Source: Marixanthomonas sp. SCSIO 43207 (GTDB lineage: Bacteria; Bacteroidota; Bacteroidia; Flavobacteriales; Flavobacteriaceae). From it: a stretch of DNA of 64,000 nt. Under the pieces are notes generated by a model. That model was not told where the DNA came from, made no database searches, and saw only the letters and a list, made by a program, of their open reading frames with translations. This document shows positions 61,260 to 64,000 of this stretch, piece after piece; position 1 is the stretch's first letter; each line of letters starts with the position of its first letter. Made by a program: the position numbers and the translations under genes. The stretch is from NCBI RefSeq assembly GCF_019904255.1, contig NZ_CP063203.1, forward strand, positions 496,001-560,000, in the 5' to 3' direction.

Positions 61260-61946
61260 TTAGTTACTTTCTATTTCTGAAGTGTTTGATGCTCCTTCAG
61301 CGTTTGTTTGATCTGTGTTATTTACAGAAGAACTTTCTACATTGGTTGAATCTGCAGTTTTTGAACCGGCAGTTTCTAACAATGAAGGCTCTCCGTTTAA
61401 TGCAGCTTTTAAGTCCATCACATGCATTGCAATTTGCCAGCGTTCTTTTTCATTTGTTTGTGATGCATATGAGCCCATAGCGTTTAATCCATACATTTGA
61501 ACGTGATAAATACCACCCATTGTAATTTCTCTTCCCGGATCTGCATAACTTGGAATACCTAGAAACTTTTCTCTTTCTGCCAAGATACCTTTTCCATCTC
61601 CTTTATCACCGTGACAAACGGCACAATAAATAGTATAAAGTTGTTCTCCTTCTGAAATATTATCTTCGGTGATATCAAGCGGATTTTTCAATTCAGTTTT
61701 GGCAAGGTTTAATCCCTCATTAGAGTTTTCATAATCGTAAGGAGCCCATCCTCTTGGAATTGATCCTTCCACAGGAAGTTTTGCTTCTTGTCCGTTTTCA
61801 AAAACATCATATTCACCATATGTTTCATACCCTACTGGTTCATACATATTTGGCATAAACTGATAGTTGGGTTTGTTTTCATCAAAGCAAGAAACCAAAC
61901 TGAATACAGCTACAAATGCTATGGCTATGTTTAGACTTTTTTTCAT
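61260..61946 (-). CDS. actE: ActE, monoheme cytochrome c lipoprotein of alternative complex III
   Basis: A 228-residue lipoprotein. The ATG at 61946 lies one base after the actD stop and gives MKKSLNIAIAFVAVFSLVSC with the lipobox LVSC. One heme c site, YCAVCHGDKGDGKG, is present, and a Met ligand probably lies in GLNAMGSYAS. The C-terminus is a low-complexity Ser/Thr/Asn/Glu tail. By family it passes electrons from the multiheme ActA toward the oxidase. Confidence 0.93.
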   Translation of the reverse strand: MKKSLNIAIAFVAVFSLVSCFDENKPNYQFMPNMYEPVGYETYGEYDVFENGQEAKLPVEGSIPRGWAPYDYENSNEGLNLAKTELKNPLDITEDNISEGEQLYTIYCAVCHGDKGDGKGILAEREKFLGIPSYADPGREITMGGIYHVQMYGLNAMGSYASQTNEKERWQIAMHVMDLKAALNGEPSLLETAGSKTADSTNVESSSVNNTDQTNAEGASNTSEIESN

Positions 61947-61947
61947 A

Positions 61948-62484
61948 TTAATGGTCTTCTTCATTTTCAATTAAACTAATCTCCATGGCTCCTGTATCAT
62001 ATAAAAACTTAGTAAGTTTTTTTACATCGTGTTTTCCTGCGTCGATTGCCATTAAGAAATGATCATCTGTTGTTCTTACATCTGGATTTTCAGCTTTTTT
62101 AAATGGCCATAATTTACTTCTCATATAAAAAGTAATAACCATTAAGTGTGCTGCAAAGAAAACTGTAAGCTCAAACATAATTGGCACAAAGGCTGGCATG
62201 TTTTCAATAAAGCTGAAGCTTGGTTTTCCTCCAATGTTTTGCGGCCAATCTTCAATCATTATAAAATTCATCATTAAAATTGCCACTGAAAGACCTACCA
62301 ATCCATACATAAATGATGTTATAGCTAACCTTGTAGGAGCTAACCCCATAACTTTATCAAGTCCGTGAACCGGAAATGGGGTATACACCTCTTCAATGTG
62401 ATAATGTTCTGCACGTACCTGCTTAACAGCTTGCATTAAGAGGTCGTCATCGTTGTAAATAGCGTGAATTGTTTTCGATGCCAT
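61948..62484 (-). CDS. actD: ActD, DUF3341 subunit of alternative complex III
   Basis: A 178-residue protein. The ATG at 62484 gives MASKTIHAIYNDDDLLMQAVKQVRAEHYHIEEVYTPFPVHGLD, the DUF3341 start; a longer frame to 62532 overlaps actC. Two transmembrane helices lie at about 57-77 and 105-127. It is a membrane subunit of alternative complex III without cofactors. It starts 4 bases after the actC stop. Confidence 0.94.
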   Translation of the reverse strand: MASKTIHAIYNDDDLLMQAVKQVRAEHYHIEEVYTPFPVHGLDKVMGLAPTRLAITSFMYGLVGLSVAILMMNFIMIEDWPQNIGGKPSFSFIENMPAFVPIMFELTVFFAAHLMVITFYMRSKLWPFKKAENPDVRTTDDHFLMAIDAGKHDVKKLTKFLYDTGAMEISLIENEEDH

Positions 62485-62488
62485 CTTA

Positions 62489-64000
62489 CTAATTGTTTTT
62501 AAGTTTTGTTGCCTGGCCTGCCCAGTCATCACGTTTTGCTCTTCCAGGAAATTCGTCTATAATAGTATCAAGAAGGTCGTACTCTCTATCAGTCATTTTA
62601 CTTACTTGATCAAAAGTATATATACCTATTTGATGTAACTTTTGTTCCATAACAGGACCAACTCCACTTATCTTTTTCAGATCATCTTGAGTTTCTGTTT
62701 CAGGATTAAAGCGACCTATACCGTCTAGAAGATCTTCTATTTTCTCACGTTCTACTTCATTTTCTGCAATCTGACCAGAGTGTACAGTATCTGTTCCTGT
62801 TTCTTCAGTACTTTTTAAATACTCATTATTGGCAGCAGGTGCTACAGCAGCATCATAATGTTTTACATCATCACCATGCTCAGCTCTTAACTTTTTATAT
62901 TTTTCACCAGAAGATTTTAAAATTGATTTTACTTCGGCTTGTGCTATTACCGGGAATGTTCTTGCATAGAGTAAAAATAGTACAAAGAAGAAACCTATGG
63001 TACCAATAAATATTCCTATATCGACAAATGTTGGTTGAAACATAGTCCAAGATGACGGCAGATAATCTCTGTGAAGTGAGGTTACAATAATCACAAAACG
63101 CTCAAACCACATACCAATGTTCACCACAATCGAAATTATAAACGAGAACATAATGCTGGTACGTAATTTTTTGAACCACATAAATTGTGGAGAAAACACG
63201 TTACACGTCATCATTGCCCAATATGCCCACCAGTAAGGTCCGGTTGCACGGTTTAAGAATGCGTATTGTTCGTATTCTACACCAGAATACCAAGCAATAA
63301 ACAATTCCGTAATATAAGCCACCCCAACAATAGAACCTGTAATCATAATTACAATGTTCATTAATTCAATATGCTGAATGGTAATATAATTTTCAAGATT
63401 AGATACTTTACGCATAATAATAAGCAGCGTATTTACCATGGCAAATCCTGAGAAAATTGCACCTGCAACGAAATACGGTGGGAAAATAGTGGTATGCCAT
63501 CCTGGTATTACCGATGTAGCAAAGTCAAACGATACAATGGTGTGTACCGAAAGTACAAGTGGTGTCGCTAATCCTGCTAATACTAATGAAACTTCTTCAA
63601 ATCGTTGCCAATCTTTTGCACGACCACTCCATCCAAAGGATAAAATCCCGTAAATTTTCTTTGTGAAAGGTGTAATTGCTCTGTCACGAATCATCGCAAA
63701 GTCGGGCAACAAACCTGTCCACCAGAATACAAGAGATACAGATAAATATGTTGAAATTGCAAATACATCCCAAAGTAACGGTGAATTAAAGTTTACCCAT
63801 AACGAACCAAATTGGTTTGGTATAGGCAACACCCAGTAACCTAACCATGGACGTCCCATGTGAATAATAGGGAAAAGTCCTGCTTGGATAACCGAGAAAA
63901 TTGTCATTGCCTCTGCAGAACGGTTAATTGCCATTCTCCATTTTTGACGGAATAATAAGAGTACTGCAGAAATAAGTGTTCCTGCGTGACCAATACCTAC
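62489..64000 (-). CDS. actC: ActC, NrfD-like quinol-binding subunit, partial, with C-terminal helix-hairpin-helix
   Basis: The frame is open to the right window edge, so the N-terminus is missing; 503 residues are visible. The membrane part has about eight helices, with [31 protein letters not shown] and [28 protein letters not shown] typical of the NrfD/ActC quinol subunit. After a hydrophilic linker the last 65 residues ([19 protein letters not shown], then [11 protein letters not shown], ending [18 protein letters not shown]) form a helix-hairpin-helix domain. It should take electrons from menaquinol. The upstream actA and actB genes would lie beyond the window. Confidence 0.92.
   Translation of the reverse strand, partial: VGIGHAGTLISAVLLLFRQKWRMAINRSAEAMTIFSVIQAGLFPIIHMGRPWLGYWVLPIPNQFGSLWVNFNSPLLWDVFAISTYLSVSLVFWWTGLLPDFAMIRDRAITPFTKKIYGILSFGWSGRAKDWQRFEEVSLVLAGLATPLVLSVHTIVSFDFATSVIPGWHTTIFPPYFVAGAIFSGFAMVNTLLIIMRKVSNLENYITIQHIELMNIVIMITGSIVGVAYITELFIAWYSGVEYEQYAFLNRATGPYWWAYWAMMTCNVFSPQFMWFKKLRTSIMFSFIISIVVNIGMWFERFVIIVTSLHRDYLPSSWTMFQPTFVDIGIFIGTIGFFFVLFLLYARTFPVIAQAEVKSILKSSGEKYKKLRAEHGDDVKHYDAAVAPAANNEYLKSTEETGTDTVHSGQIAENEVEREKIEDLLDGIGRFNPETETQDDLKKISGVGPVMEQKLHQIGIYTFDQVSKMTDREYDLLDTIIDEFPGRAKRDDWAGQATKLKNN

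Overview
The window is AT-rich chromosomal DNA from a member of the Flavobacteriaceae (Bacteroidota), most likely marine. This rests on gene content and signals together: an SprA-type type 9 secretion/gliding protein, a probable RemB, TonB proteins with a Cys-containing C-terminal domain, alternative complex III followed by cytochrome c oxidase genes, a DUF6089-uppS-bamA-ompH-ompH run, NifU with a doubled N-terminal domain, and promoters of the Bacteroidota type (TTG, about 20 nt, TAnnTTTG). The genus cannot be fixed from the sequence alone. I see no tRNA, rRNA, insertion sequence, prophage, integron or CRISPR array. Nearly everything looks like vertically inherited core genome.

Layout. 1-3.8 kb: the end of an AsmA-like gene, a LysE-family exporter, a DUF2797 protein, a GH3-like acyl-adenylating enzyme and a tiny lipoprotein with its own promoter and terminator. 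3.8-12.1 kb (minus): tig, clpP and clpX for protein folding and degradation, a small membrane protein, a FadL-like porin with a GDSL lipoprotein, an alpha/beta hydrolase and pdxJ. 12.2-25.2 kb (plus): a CBS protein and NAD kinase, then an envelope cluster (DUF6089 protein, UppS, BamA, two Skp/OmpH chaperones, MurI), NifU, dodecin, a DUF255 thioredoxin-like protein, an MscS channel and an unknown secreted protein. 25.2-33.1 kb (minus): a probable single operon for a MacAB-TolC-like exporter with separate ATPase, two permeases, two adaptors and one TolC protein, ending in tsaB. 33.3-38.5 kb (minus): cytochrome oxidase accessory genes (SCO, a cysteine-free SCO-like protein, DUF420, a QCAMC protein) and ctaB with oxidase subunits III, III and IV.

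38.6-44.2 kb: a secreted metallo-beta-lactamase-fold hydrolase on the plus strand, then on the minus strand RemB, two TonB proteins, VanZ and GcvH. 44.2-56.5 kb (minus): sprA (7.3 kb), ruvA, a malic enzyme/phosphotransacetylase fusion, queG and ruvB. 56.9-64 kb (minus): alternative complex III genes actC (cut by the window edge), actD, actE and actF, followed by coxB and coxA. These make a quinol:cytochrome c oxidoreductase and the terminal oxidase it feeds. The ctaB/SCO cluster at 33-38 kb supplies the remaining subunits and the heme and copper assembly factors.

The only gene-free stretch over 300 bases lies between ruvB and coxA (56545-56935). It holds the strongest candidate for something undescribed: two tandem units on the minus strand. 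Each unit has a promoter-like sequence, a hairpin with a GGGG loop whose stem differs in sequence but not in pairing between the copies, and a terminator built on a CCGCACT stem. They look like a pair of related small RNAs of about 75 nt.
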